Assembly: GCA_019925795.1 (NCBI GenBank)
Contig: CM034304.1
Span: 19,236,228 to 19,300,227, forward strand
Length of the DNA: 64,000 bases
Reading direction: 5' to 3'
From: Dendrobium chrysotoxum
Lineage: Eukaryota > Streptophyta > Magnoliopsida > Asparagales > Orchidaceae
In this document: piece by piece, positions 47,648 through 58,779 of the stretch
Numbering within the stretch: position 1 is the stretch's first letter
Layout: each line of letters starts with the position of its first letter
Program-made: the position numbers and the translations under genes
Notes under the pieces: model-generated
The model's input: the letters and a program-made list of their open reading frames with translations, nothing else
Database searches by the model: none
Told to the model about the DNA's origin: nothing

Positions 47648-49418
47648 TGATACATCCTCAAAAATTTATCTTGATCAGGCATAAATCTTGAGGCAAGATC
47701 AAGTTGGAAACTTCCAAAATTAAAATTTGGACCATCTGAACTCCAATTTAAGTGAACTTATTGTCAAATTGAACATCTCAGAAATACAAAACCAACGACA
47801 CTAAATTTAACCCAATATGAGCCCAAATGGGTCTAAATTAAGAGCCCAAAGTGCTGTTAGAAGGTTTGAACCACAATCAGATTTACCAAATGATTTAATG
47901 TGCTTATAGTCCAATCAAGTGGCTCGATAAGACAAATCCAACGAGCCTAAGATCACTAAATTTTGATATCTCTAAGACCTTCAAATGTCCATCGAATGGT
48001 CCACGATCAAGGAATTCAACATCAGGCGTCCACACAAATCACTCCCCATTTACCCTTGATCTTCCACCTATTTATGGGTTATGCCACTCCAAGAAATCTA
48101 TAAATGGAGCCCCCTCTCCTCTTTGAAAAGGGCCCCCTAATCCTAAGGAGAAAAGAGAGAGATCGGAGATCGCTCTTGCCTCCTTGCTCCTCCTCGACCC
48201 CCTCTGGAGCTCCGCCGGACCACCGCCAGACGTCAAAGTTCTGTCGGACCACCACCTGACGTCCCCAGTTCCGCCGGACCATCGCCTAATGCCCTGAGCT
48301 CTGTCGGACAACCAGCTGACATTCTCAGCTCCGCCAGACCACTGTTTGATGCCATGAGCTTCACTGGACCACCACCTGACGTCCAAAGTTTCGCTGGATC
48401 ACCGCTTGACACCCTGAGCTCCGCTGGACCACCACCTAGGGCCCAGACATCTATCGAACCACCACCTAGGGCTCAGACATCTACTAGACCACCATTTGAG
48501 GCCCGTACTTCTGTCGGACCACCACTTGAGGCCCGTACTTCTGTCGGACCACAACCTGAGGCCCGCACTTCTGTCGGACCACAACCTGAGGCCCGCACTT
48601 CTGCCAGACCACCACCTGAGGCCCGCACTTCTATCAGACCACCACGTGATGACCAGAATTCTACCAGACTTATACCTGGTCATACTATAGTCCTTCCGAC
48701 CTCCATCGCTAGGCAACGGTCTTTCTTACCCTTGCCTCCTGCCAACTATGGTCCTTCCAACCTCTGTTGCCTACTAGAGTCCTTCCGACTTCCATCACCT
48801 AAACAACTATGGTCCTCTCGACCTCTATCATCATACTATGGTCTCTCTGACCTCCAATGCTAGTCAATTACGGCCCTTCCGACCTTCGTCGCCTGACCTA
48901 GTAAGGTCCTCCTGACCTCTGTCATCAGACTACAATCTTTCTGACCTACAACGCCATTCGACTATTATTCTTTTGACCTCTGTTGCCCGGTCAACTAAGG
49001 TTCTCCTGATCTCCGTCATCAGACTATAGTCTTTCTAACCTCCAATGCCAGTCAACTACGATCTTTCCAACCTCTGTCGTCTATCAACTATGGTCCTGCC
49101 GACCCAATCAATATGTATATGATGATTATTGTAATTCCCACAATGTAATGCGCTCTATATGATATATATTTGTAACATCTAACCAAGGCCTTCTCCCAAC
49201 AAAGGGCGTCATTTATAATCGACCGCAAATACTAGTGGATTCATTTAAAATGGGGGCCATACCCCATAGTTTTTCCCCTTTTTAGAAGTTTCCAAGTAAA
49301 AACTCTGGTGTCTCGTATAAATGCAACACCCTCTCTCTTATCTGACTGCATGCTGGATCATCATACAATGCTAAGACATTAACTATATATTCTCTACTGC
49401 CGCGAATATTCCAGGACA
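47648..49418 (+). repeat. Element G 3' LTR
   Basis: An intact copy of 1,771 bp. The first ~580 bp is unique. It is followed by a 30-bp minisatellite ('gtcggaccaccacctgaggcccgcactt', about 48,225-48,660), then longer imperfect repeats of 'gacctctgtcatcagactacgatctttct' type (48,690-49,095), then a unique end with 'aaaactctggtgtctcgtat'. Open frames such as 48,354-48,863 are minisatellite translations. Confidence 0.9.
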
Positions 49419-49423
49419 GTAAT

Positions 49424-50375
49424 AATTAAATATACCAATTGACTCTTACATAAATACATTTGATGTACATAAAATGAAAATGTCATGCATTTAAAAGAAC
49501 AAATGAAATTAATAAATAAGTTAATTAAATTTATAAATAAGATGAAAGGTTGAGATTTATCTTTGATAAATTAAATAAAAGGCTAGAATTGCATTTGGGA
49601 GGAATCCTAAGCCACTTTTATATATTAGTATATATATATAAAGGAAATGTACTAATATAACATATTTTATTTAAGTTTCCTTTATAGTAAGATATGTGAT
49701 TATTTTTTAGAGCAAAATTTTATAATGAATTTGATTAAAAATTTTTTAGTAGGAAAAAAATCGAAAGAAGAAAAATTAATAAATGGTGTTGTCGTTACAT
49801 TAGGCAACGACTGGCTCTGCTGAGTGGCGAGCTACCAACCTGGCGATCGAGTTGGTGGGGCCGAATTGAGCAGGTCCGAATTGAGTGGGACGTAATCGAA
49901 TTGAACAGGGTGAGTCGGCACACCTTCACAAGATAGGCTGAGTCGTGAGCCTTTCGCACTACCTGAGTTAACTTAATTTAATTCAATAACGTAACTGTGT
50001 AAGTAAATTATTACTAAATATTAAACTATATGATTGTTATGGTATGTTGTTTTTATATAATGTAAACATAAAGGTAGAAAAAATAAGATATTTTTTAATT
50101 CTCAAATTTAGAAGATATTATCTTCAAGTAAATTGAAATTTTAAAGGTATGTTGTAAAATATAATTATATTATTTTTAATATTCATTAAATTTTAGAATA
50201 TAATTAGAAGTTGAAGATTATGTTAAAATATAATTAAAAGCTGAAGATTATTAGTAAATATAAGTATATAATATAATATAAAGCCACTTTTTTATAATAT
50301 TAATTAATATTAAATGTAAAAATGTAATTGTTATTAATCAAATTATTATTACTAGCACAGATTTATATAGCTCAT
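49424..50375. other. AT-rich flank; continuation of the split host repeat
   Basis: 49,424-49,640 continues the repeat copy cut at 23,242 ('aattaaatataccaattgactctta...agttaattaaatttataaataag'). A GC-richer patch at 49,790-49,960 with 'ccgaattgagcaggtccgaattgag' duplications has no recognisable identity. No gene seen. Confidence 0.6.
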
Positions 50376-50378
50376 TAA

Positions 50379-50605
50379 AGTCTTTTATTTGATATTATTG
50401 CTTGTAGAGATTTATCTTTTTTAGTTAGTTCTTTATATAATATTATTGCTTGCATAAACTTCTCACACTTCTCACATATGTAAGTTGTAAAGTTCTTTAT
50501 ATGATATTATTGTTTACAAAAACTTGTCACAATATGGGAGCTGTGAAGTCCTTTATATAATGTTATTACTTGGAGATATTTCTCACATTATGTAAGCCAT
50601 AAAAT
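50379..50605. repeat. Imperfect tandem repeat, four ~60-bp units
   Basis: Units contain 'ttctttatataatattattgcttg' followed by 'acttctcac' and an 'atgtaagttgtaaag' variant, starting near 50,389, 50,429, 50,490 and 50,550. Confidence 0.6.
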
Positions 50606-50889
50606 AGTCTTATCAAACCAATTGCATAGATATGTCTTATTTTGTGAGCTGTATACTATTAATAAATTAGTTTTGAATCAGCAACATGCTTAACCTTTGC
50701 TATATAAGTGCTACTTATTCAGGTGAAGTGGATCATTGAGAGCCATTATTTATATCAGTTCTTTGATTTCAAGAACTCTTATTCTTTAGTTTTTTATGTC
50801 TAACTAATGTATTGTCGATTTTAGAGAATGTATGAAAGATTTGTTCAATAATGCAAGTATATGATTGTATGAGTGCTTGGCACGGTCTT

Positions 50890-51327
50890 CTGATAGTCCA
50901 CTTGAGGTAAAGGCAAAGGAGAATGAAGTTTTTAGGTGTTGCATTCATTCATGGATAGATAATAGTGATTGTTTACTCTAACACTTGTATGCTGAAGTAA
51001 TGAGAATAAATATCTATAAGATAAGAGATTATAAATGATCTGGGTTGAAAATTTTTACAACAAAAGTTTATAAAATTTGATAAGTATTTAATTAGTGCTG
51101 ACTTTCTTCAGACCCATTTTCGTGATATACGTTGCAAAAGAGAATGTTTTATTTTGGTTGATGTTCGAAGGCTAATAATCGATATTGAGCATTATATTCT
51201 TTACTATCCCTGGAATTCAGTGGATGATGAATTTCTGTTAAATTTCTATAATAAATTGATGAATGATATTTTGCCCGGAGGTAAGAGAAGGGAGTTTTTA
51301 GGTGAAGTGGATTGGCATAACATTTAA
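50890..51327 (+). pseudogene. Unidentified coding-like fragment
   Basis: Two plus-strand stretches read like protein. About 50,890-51,035 gives SPLEVKAKENEVFRCCIHSW and, after a stop, LYAEVMRINIYKIRDY. 51,049-51,327 is open for 92 codons, contains LISADFLQTHFRDIRC and PWNSVDDEFLLNFYNKLM, and ends at TAA. The amino-acid mix (balanced charged, aromatic and Cys residues) is unlike the surrounding AT-rich noise. A stop and a frame shift separate the parts. I do not recognise the family. It could be a retro-copied or exon remnant of a host gene, or part of an unrecognised transposon. Confidence 0.4.
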
Positions 51328-51506
51328 TATGAGTTTTTGTTTCACTTCAAATGTTCGAAAACTTAAATCCAATTCTATGCTCGCATGTGTATGTTACTTA
51401 GAAAAGCGTAATGGTTTATAATCATCATTCTACTTTTTTATGTAGTACTTCTATTTATGTTGGCAATACTAAAATCTATGATGCTCTTTTTCATGTGTAA
51501 TTTATA

Positions 51507-51522
51507 TCATTGTGTCGTATGA
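51507..51522. repeat. LINE target-site duplication, left copy
   Basis: TCATTGTGTCGTATGA, identical to 58,428-58,443. Confidence 0.95.
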
Positions 51523-52150
51523 TTTTTTTTTTTTTGGGAAAGCATGGAGGTGGGGCCCTACGTGTTAATTAAGAAAAAGGTTACAAAGTCCTTAAAAGGA
51601 TCCTCCAGCTCGAAACTACTGCTCGAAAGAGCTACAAAAAAGATCAAAATAAAACCTAATAGATACAAAAAATCCTAATAACATTCTAGGGCTGCAAGGA
51701 GACAGCACCCAAAAAAGGAATACAAAATTGAAGGCATTCAGCACATTCTTCCAAATCCAAAAGAGTGTCCGCCAACAAAAATTACCCTGAGTAGACTCCA
51801 TCCCCCAAAACTGCAAGATAGAAACACTAGAGCAAGAAAAGAGTTTATAATAACTGAGATATAACCAAATATGTAAGCAATATAGGAAAAGCATCGTAGT
51901 CTCATTCAGCAGAATCTTCCTGCCAAAAGAATGGGCTAAAAACCAATAAGAAAAGACAATTCCGGAGCAGACGAGAATCCTACACAAAGTATCATAGCAG
52001 ATGATCCTCCTAGCAACCTGCATAATCAAAATTCTCTAAAAAAGATGGATTAAATGACTAAAAAGAAGAAAACAGTAAGACCATTTAAAGGGAACAACAT
52101 AGTTACAAATAAAAATGTGAAAGAGAGATCATTGCTATTTCGATTAGCAG

Positions 52151-52348
52151 CATTATAAGAATTAAATTGCCCTCCAGACATGAAAATACTGCATGGGGTA
52201 GAGAGAAGGCCATCAAAATTATAACAGACATTAAGGACCTAGTAGCTAGCATTATAAGAATTAAATTTCCCTCCATACATGAAAATACTGCACAGGATAG
52301 AGAGAAGGCCATCAAAATTATAACAGACATTAAGGACCTGGTAACAAA
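52151..52348. repeat. 99-bp tandem duplication in LINE 3' UTR
   Basis: 'cattataagaattaaatt' at 52,151 and 52,250 begins two ~99-bp copies that differ at several positions. Confidence 0.85.
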
Positions 52349-52762
52349 GAACCGAGTAAGAAAGGCCACCCACCCAATAAAAAACAGGCAACTTAGAGAA
52401 GTTTTCCAGCCATCTGACAGGCAGCCCAGCATCAATTAGATTTAAACGGGCATCCATAAAGTAGTAAATAAGAAACAGCATATATCGCATCAAGATGATC
52501 TTGCAGAAAACCCCATTCATAGCAGAATTGCACATGTTGAAAATTGTAACCAGATAAAGCCTGCAACTAAACCAACAAATAAAAATAGCAACAGTAACAA
52601 TAAAATAGAAACCATCGGGACTGGAAAGCCAACTATGGAGAAAACCAATAAACGAATGGTCACCACCCAAAAACATAGGAAAAGCTATGAAAAGAGACAA
52701 CCAGGATACCAAGCCAAGAGAACCAACAAAGCAAAGCTCAAGAACAATCATAAACAGCATAA

Positions 52763-55700
52763 TCACTTAAGACGAAGATACAGGAGGCCACAATTATCCA
52801 AATTAACAAGACCTCTTAAAGGAGTAGGAAGATTTAACTCATCAAATTCAATTATCTCGTTAGTGTGGCAACCAAATTTGGCTAACCAATCAGCACAAGC
52901 ATTGCCTTCACGATAAATATGAGAAATAGAGAAGTTAAGGGCAGAAAGATCTTGTTTAATTTTCCTAATGATATAGAAGTCATTAGGATTACCATTCACC
53001 TTATTATGAAGAATATCAATTAAGAGCATTGCATCAACCTCAAAAATCACATTACCGATGCCCAGATTATGACATATGTTCAGGCCATGAGCAAAAGCCA
53101 TGAGCTCAGCAGTTATGGCATTACAAAAATTAAGAGGCCCATCAAAAGCAGCAAAAACCTTACCTTCATGATTCCGAATAATACCACCCATACTCGCACA
53201 AGCAGTACCAACAGACCCATCAGAATTAAGTTTGATATAAGGAGAAGGAGGTTTCATCCATCTGACAACACGAGTAAATTTATCCACTTCTTGATTATCC
53301 AAAATGATACCAAATTTAACAGCTAAGTGATGACAATTTTTGAACTTTTTAGCAGAGATAAGATTCGCAGCCTTGAGTTGCAGAATTTTATTTCTAATAT
53401 TAGAAATAATAAGGTTGTGATCCATCTTAATCTCATTGTACTTCGAATCGTTCCTAGCTTTCCAAAGGTACCATAAAATGAGAATAGGTAGCAAATTGTG
53501 GATATGACCTTTCATTTTAGTAAACCAAAGTTTAAGAATGGAAGCCACATTTAACTGATCATTCATAGCACCAATATCGGCCAAGTTCAAGAAGTAGCAC
53601 CAAACTTGTTTAGCAATACTCCCATTAATAAAAACATGGTTAATACTCCCAATATTATTGTAGCATTGGCATTTAGAAGGAAAAGCAAAGCCTTTTCTCC
53701 AAAGTAAAGTATCAACAGGAAGATAACCCTTAATACATCTCCCAGCCAAAATAGAGTAGGATAAAGGGATATTGTTATGCCAAAGAAAATCAAAATTAAT
53801 AGAGACATCCCTTTTAATTCTAATGGTATCCCAAATAGCTTTCAAATTGAAGTTACCAGAGGAAGATAATTTAAACAAAATTTTATCCTTGCAATCTAAT
53901 TGCAAAGGAACATGCATAATTTTATCAATCAAAGCAATAGGTATCACATCCATCAATTTACTAACATTCCAAGCACCATTATGAAAAAACGCGTGAACCT
54001 TGATATTGTCAACCGCGTTGGTATTAAGATAACTATCAATAGAGGAAAAACCCAACCAGTTGTCTTGCCAGAAAGAGATGTCACCTTTTCCCAAACCCCA
54101 CTGAATAAATTGCTCAGCTTCCCATTTAATGTTGCAAAGCCTTTTCCAAACATAAGAATCAGAAGGCTTAAAATTACTAATAAGAGGGTGAGTAGCCTTG
54201 CAGTACTTAAAATGCATGAATTGAGCCCACAAGCTGTTATTGGCTCTAAAAGAAAACCAAAGTTTGTGAGAAAAAAGCATGAACAATGTCCAAAATATTT
54301 TTGCAACCTAAAGCTCCTTCCTTTAAAACCCCACAAACTTTGTTCCAAGACGCCCAATAAATACAAGATGAATTATTTTTAGCACCCCAAAAAAAATTAT
54401 TGATCAATCTCTCCAATTTCAAGCAAATAGTGGAGGTGGGTTGCAAAGTGTGAAAAATAAAGTTAGGAATGGAATTTAAAACACTTTTAATCAAAACCAA
54501 TCTACCACCAAAAGAAAGGAAATTAGAAGACCAATTAGAAAGTTTTTTTTGAAACATGGAAAATTTTTTATCAAAAAGTTGACTTCTCTTTCTACCCTTA
54601 AAAAGAGGGGTTCCTAAATAATTTATAGGAAAAGTAGTAGTATTAAACCCACAAATACTTTTGATAACAGACACTCTAGTACACTTCACTGACTTACCCG
54701 CAATGAAGCTACTTTTATCTTTATTAATGGACAGCCCACTTATGTTTTGAAAATTAAGCAGGAAATTCACTAAATTTTGACATTTTTAGTAGAAGCGTTC
54801 AAAAAAATTATAAAGTCATCAGCAAAACTAAGATGAGTAATAGGAATGCCACCAACAGTGCGGAAATAAAGATTGGGATGTCTGTTATAAAGCAGCTCAA
54901 GGTCTCTAGAGAGGTATTCCATAGCAATGATAAAAAGAGAAGGAGATAAGGGGTCCCCTTGTCTAAGACCATGAACAGATTTGAAAAAACCATGATTTCT
55001 ACCATTAATGAGCACAGAGAAATAACAATACTCAATACTATTCTTAATCAGCATGATAAGCTGTTGATTAAACCCAAACATAGACATAACATTATAAAGA
55101 AAGTTCCAATTTAAATTGTCATATACTTTAGTAATGTCCAGTTTAAAGATCAAATTACCCCCATTAACTTTAGCATTAATATCATGAACAATCTCCTGGG
55201 CTAAAAGAATATTGTAAAAAATGCTCCTGCCTTTAACAAAACCAGTTTGATTGAAAGAAATGATTCTCGGTAATATGTTGGTAAGTCTAGAAGCAATGAT
55301 CTTAGAAATAAGTTTATTAAAGAAGCTACACAAACTAATAGGTCTAAAATCATTCCATTTAGTGGTAGCCTCTTTTTTAGGAATTAACACAATATTGGTA
55401 GAAGAGAAAATTTTGGGATACGGATTACCCACAAAGAAATCTCTCACAGCATTCACGACATCAACCTTAATAATATCCCAAGTTTTAATAAAGAATTTAG
55501 TAGTAAAACCATTAGGGCCAGCAACAGATTCCCCATTCATATCTTTGACATTCATCCAAATTTCCTCCTCTGAAGGAGATTGAGTAAGCAAAATATTATC
55601 CTCTTCACTAAGTAAATGAGGAATAACATAAGGATTAATTATAGGAGAGATAGTACTATTGTCATTAAAGATATCTCTAAAATGCTCAACCCTCGAGTTA

Positions 55701-56821
55701 AAAATAAGGTCCTCCGTCTCCAGAGTACACCCTTGTTTGTTAACAATTTTATGGATGTGACTTCTAATTCTATTCTTATTAGCCAGAGTGTGAAAGAAAT
55801 TGGTATTTCTATCCCCTTCAAGAACAAATTTAGCAGAAGCCTTTTGCTTCCAAAAGATTTCTTCCTGATTTTGCAATTGAAACAAATTAAGTTTGGCCAT
55901 ATCAAGATTAGAAAGGTACTCAACATTGGGGTTCTCCATGTAGATCTTATCCAAATCCAAGACCTTACCTTCAGCTTCTTTAATATTCGAGAAAATATTT
56001 TTGAAAATATGTTTGTTCCACCAGGTAAGAACTTATTTAAGTCAACTCAATTTAGACCAAAGATGAAGCATACCCTTGATAGAGTTATCAGGAAAGATAT
56101 TAGCATGCCAATTATTATGAACCACATTCATCAAATCTTTATGAGTGAGCCACATATTTTGAAATCTAAAAGCAGATGGGAAAATCAATTTATTAGCACA
56201 AATGGTCATAAGTAAAGGAGCATGATCTGAAGTAATCCTACTTAAATGTTGAATATGGGTCATATGAAAGTCTCTTATCCTATCATTATTAAAAAGAAAC
56301 CTATCAAGTCTTTGCCACATGGTATTTCTATTCCAAGTAAAAGCACCACCAGTAAAACCAATATCATGTAAATAGCAGTCCAAAATCATAGAATTAAAAT
56401 CTTCCATAGCATTAGCATTAGGAGGGTTTCCCCCCACTCTTTCATTGATGTTAGACACAATATTGAAATCCCCACCCACACACCAAGGACCATTCACATT
56501 AAGGGCAAAATCCGATAAGAGTTCCCAAAGAGGAAGCCGGCCCACTTTAGTACAAGCAGCATAAACAAAAGAGGCATAATAAAGCACGTTAAAACAAGTA
56601 ACTTGAACATGAACAGCTTGAGCAAAGTCAGCAATTATATTGATGTTAACATTGCTCTTCCACATAATCCAGATCTTATTAGAACAATTAGCAAACATAT
56701 TATCAAAACCCAAGCGAGAGGCAGTAACATTTATTTTATAAGCGGAAATAAAAGGTTCAAGTAAGACCAAAAGATGAATGTTATCAACTCTACATAAGTT
56801 TTTAACTCGAATTCTAGAGTT

Positions 56822-56862
<41 letters not shown>

Positions 56863-56895
56863 ACCCCTCACATTCCAAATAAGAGCTTTAGTCAT
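52763..56895 (-). pseudogene. LINE ORF2: endonuclease, RT, RNase H, several lesions
   Basis: Starts at ATG 56,893-56,895 with MTKALIWNVRGIG. A 37-C run (56,823-56,859 on the plus strand) follows, after which the endonuclease continues in another frame (GGDFNIVSN, RLDRFLFNN, TSDHAPLL; to 56,042). TGA at 56,042-56,044 and a further in-frame stop precede the RT block (54,770-55,960; catalytic LSFADDFIIF, HGLRQGDPLSPSLF). A missing base near 54,770 and an extra T in the T run near 54,272 shift frame again. The last block (52,763-54,286) has a zinc-finger remnant (CQCYNN...) and RNase H with NSDGS, AEL, EVDA and CADWLA. Function would be target-primed reverse transcription; this copy is dead. Confidence 0.9.
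56823..56859. repeat. 37-base C homopolymer in LINE ORF2
   Basis: A pure C run on the plus strand (G run on the coding strand) sits right after the WNVRGIG endonuclease start. It changes the reading frame. Length may be biologically unstable or misassembled. Confidence 0.9.
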
Positions 56896-58288
56896 TAGAA
56901 CTTTTAGCACAAGTTTGAGCCCTAGTAGAACAAGGTGTATCAGGTAAGGGAGTTTTACCATTTTTTTTCTTCTTATTCACCTTAAAGTTACCATCTCCCT
57001 CACTAATCTTAGCATCACTATCGGGGACAATAGGAGAAGAAGAAGAAATAGGGTCTTCCTTATCCATACAATTATTATGAAACACAGATGAAGGCTCAGA
57101 AGTGTTTTTGGGGATGAATTCCCCTTCTTCACATTCGTCCACAATGATTTCCTTAGCATTTTCATCCACATTAATTAGAGGGGGGGAATCCTCATTCTGT
57201 TGAAACATAGACTCAATAGAAACAAATAACTTAGGAAATTTCTAACCCTCCTCAAGAGGAATCACACTAGGAGATGCTCTCTCAGGTGTACCTTCCAAGT
57301 TGTTTTCAAGCACATCAAACTTTTCCGGAATATTAACAATAACACTATCCACCTTCTCAATTGGAGTAGAGGTCTCAACCTGATTCAAAATAAACTGGTT
57401 CTCACTAATGTTATTGACTAATAACCCGTCAGAGGGAATGGGTTTTTTCTTAAGATCCGGATGTAGTTTGAAGCAATCAGTTATGGCATGAACATGAGTT
57501 TTGCAATGAATATAGAAATCCGGAACTTTTTCAAATTCAACCTTTTGTAAATAACCAAAGGCTTTTGAACCCACCCAAACTTCTTTAGTATGTTTTTGAG
57601 TGATGTCTACTTCAACCAAAACCCTCGCCACAGACGGACGGGTTCTAGAGGCAGTAGCCTGGTCGGTTTGCAAGGGACGACCGAAAATAGAACCCATCAC
57701 ATGTAAAACTTTAGTATTGAAAAAATGAAGTCTAAGATTGGGAAAAGAAATCCAAATAGGAACAATAGGTGATTCTTCTCTAACATCAAAAAAATGAGTC
57801 CACTTCAAAATACGCATTTGACAATTGAGAATAAAATAAGATCTTCGGGCAAACACACGGCTATAATCTAAGTCATTAGAGAGCTGGATAGCAACATGCT
57901 TAGGATCCAATAAACTAACCGAATAAAAACCAGAAAGCTTTAAACTACCGAAAAAGGCTCGGATTGCGTCAAGGTTTGGCCTACGAAGACCGAATTTACC
58001 AACAAGCGTAAATTTATAGGGGGAAGCTAGTTTAGGCACTTCATCATCGGAAAGCATTACCGCCGGCACACCATTGAAGGTAGATTGATTTAAAGAGGGA
58101 AGGGTATCACCTGCCGAGGAACCAGACAGAACATCCTTGAAAGATCGCAATTTAGGTGGAGATGATCCACCAGATTCCAAGCTAAATAAGCCTTGCTTCG
58201 ATTCATGAGTCTTGGAGGTAACGTTCCCCCAGGGAGTAGTAGCTGAGTCAACCGTCATCGCACCAGTGCCCATGATGGGCCAAGCCAC
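56888..58288 (-). pseudogene. LINE ORF1 with one internal TAG
   Basis: The frame from ATG ending at 58,288 stays open except for TAG at 57,242-57,244 and ends with TAA at 56,888-56,890, 466 codons in all. It contains a DUF4283-type RNA-binding domain (KFTLVGKFGLRRPNLDAIRA; ILKWTHFFD; VPIWISFPNLRLHF) and a knuckle-like segment (YIHCKTHVHAITDC) with some consensus residues changed. The C-terminal part is acidic then lysine-rich (KKKKNGK). ORF1 proteins of this clade bind the element RNA. The stop codon overlaps the ORF2 start. Confidence 0.85.
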
Positions 58289-58427
58289 ATGAGTGAGAAT
58301 CAGAACACACAGCGAGGAAAGAACTACTGAAAATTGGGGGGAAAAAATAACACAAGATCTTGGAGATCGCAGGGGAGGAGCGGAACCCTAAAATCGTCCA
58401 CAGCGGCGCTTAGGGCAAAAAAAAAGG

Positions 58428-58443
58428 TCATTGTGTCGTATGA
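58428..58443. repeat. LINE target-site duplication, right copy
   Basis: TCATTGTGTCGTATGA, identical to 51,507-51,522. Confidence 0.95.
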
Positions 58444-58779
58444 TAGTTCTTCATAGGTTTTAATTTTTAATATTTGATTCTTCATCACTGAAGTAGAGGA
58501 CTATTTGGTGAAAGCTGAACAATATATTTCATTAAGAATATTATTTAAAATATATTAAGATTAAAAATAAATTTTATGTTGAAATAATTGAATATCATAC
58601 TATATCTTTTAAAGAGTTATTAAAAGTATTATAACTCAATTGTGGATACACAAGAAGCTTATATTAAAACACATAATTTATCTTGAAGTTTATATTGAAA
58701 CACTACAGAAGAAGACCAAGTTCATGTAATATATGATGTCCAATAATTAAAAATGAGATGGTAGCACTTATCGCCTTTA

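Larger units (their letters stand above)
23243..49418 (+). mobile_element. Element G: non-coding LTR retrotransposon, outer layer of the nest
   Basis: Two LTRs begin TGATACATCC (23,243 and 47,648) and end with GACA (45,007 and 49,418). A PBS-like site follows the first LTR and a purine tract precedes the second. Flanking 5-mers are ATAAT (23,238-23,242) and GTAAT (49,419-49,423), a 4/5 match. The AT-rich host repeat resumes across the ends, confirming a real insertion. Excluding the nested elements, G is about 6.2 kb: LTRs of about 1.77 kb and a 2.64-kb interior. The interior has no gag or pol motif, only tandem repeats. It is therefore a non-autonomous, LARD-like element whose enzymes must come from elsewhere. 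The PBS style suggests a Ty3/gypsy helper. Confidence 0.85.
51523..58427 (-). mobile_element. Full-length L1-like LINE
   Basis: 6.9 kb, minus strand. It starts at 58,427 with a 5' UTR of about 140 bp, then ORF1, ORF2, a 1.2-kb 3' UTR and a poly(A) tail (13 T on the plus strand, 51,523-51,535). Perfect 16-bp target duplications flank it. Domain set (DUF4283-type ORF1; endonuclease, RT, zinc-finger and RNase H in ORF2) is that of plant L1-clade LINEs with RNase H. The perfect TSD suggests a fairly recent insertion, yet both ORFs are broken, so it was either defective when copied or has decayed since. Confidence 0.95.

Noticed and set aside
48354..48863. 169-codon open frame in the element G LTR
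   Set aside because: Translation of the 30-bp minisatellite (period divisible by three), open on both strands, and not a protein gene.
44645..49418. Reading element G as an independent intact element starting near 44,645
   Set aside because: The sequence at 44,645-45,007 is only the end of an LTR; its beginning is at 23,243-24,662, before element A.
52239..52766. 175-codon hydrophobic frame in the LINE 3' end
   Set aside because: Lies after the ORF2 stop in another frame, spans the 99-bp duplication and has no domain; treated as 3' UTR.
53900..54382. 160-codon plus-strand frame inside the LINE
   Set aside because: Antisense shadow of the ORF2 zinc-finger and RT-linker region.
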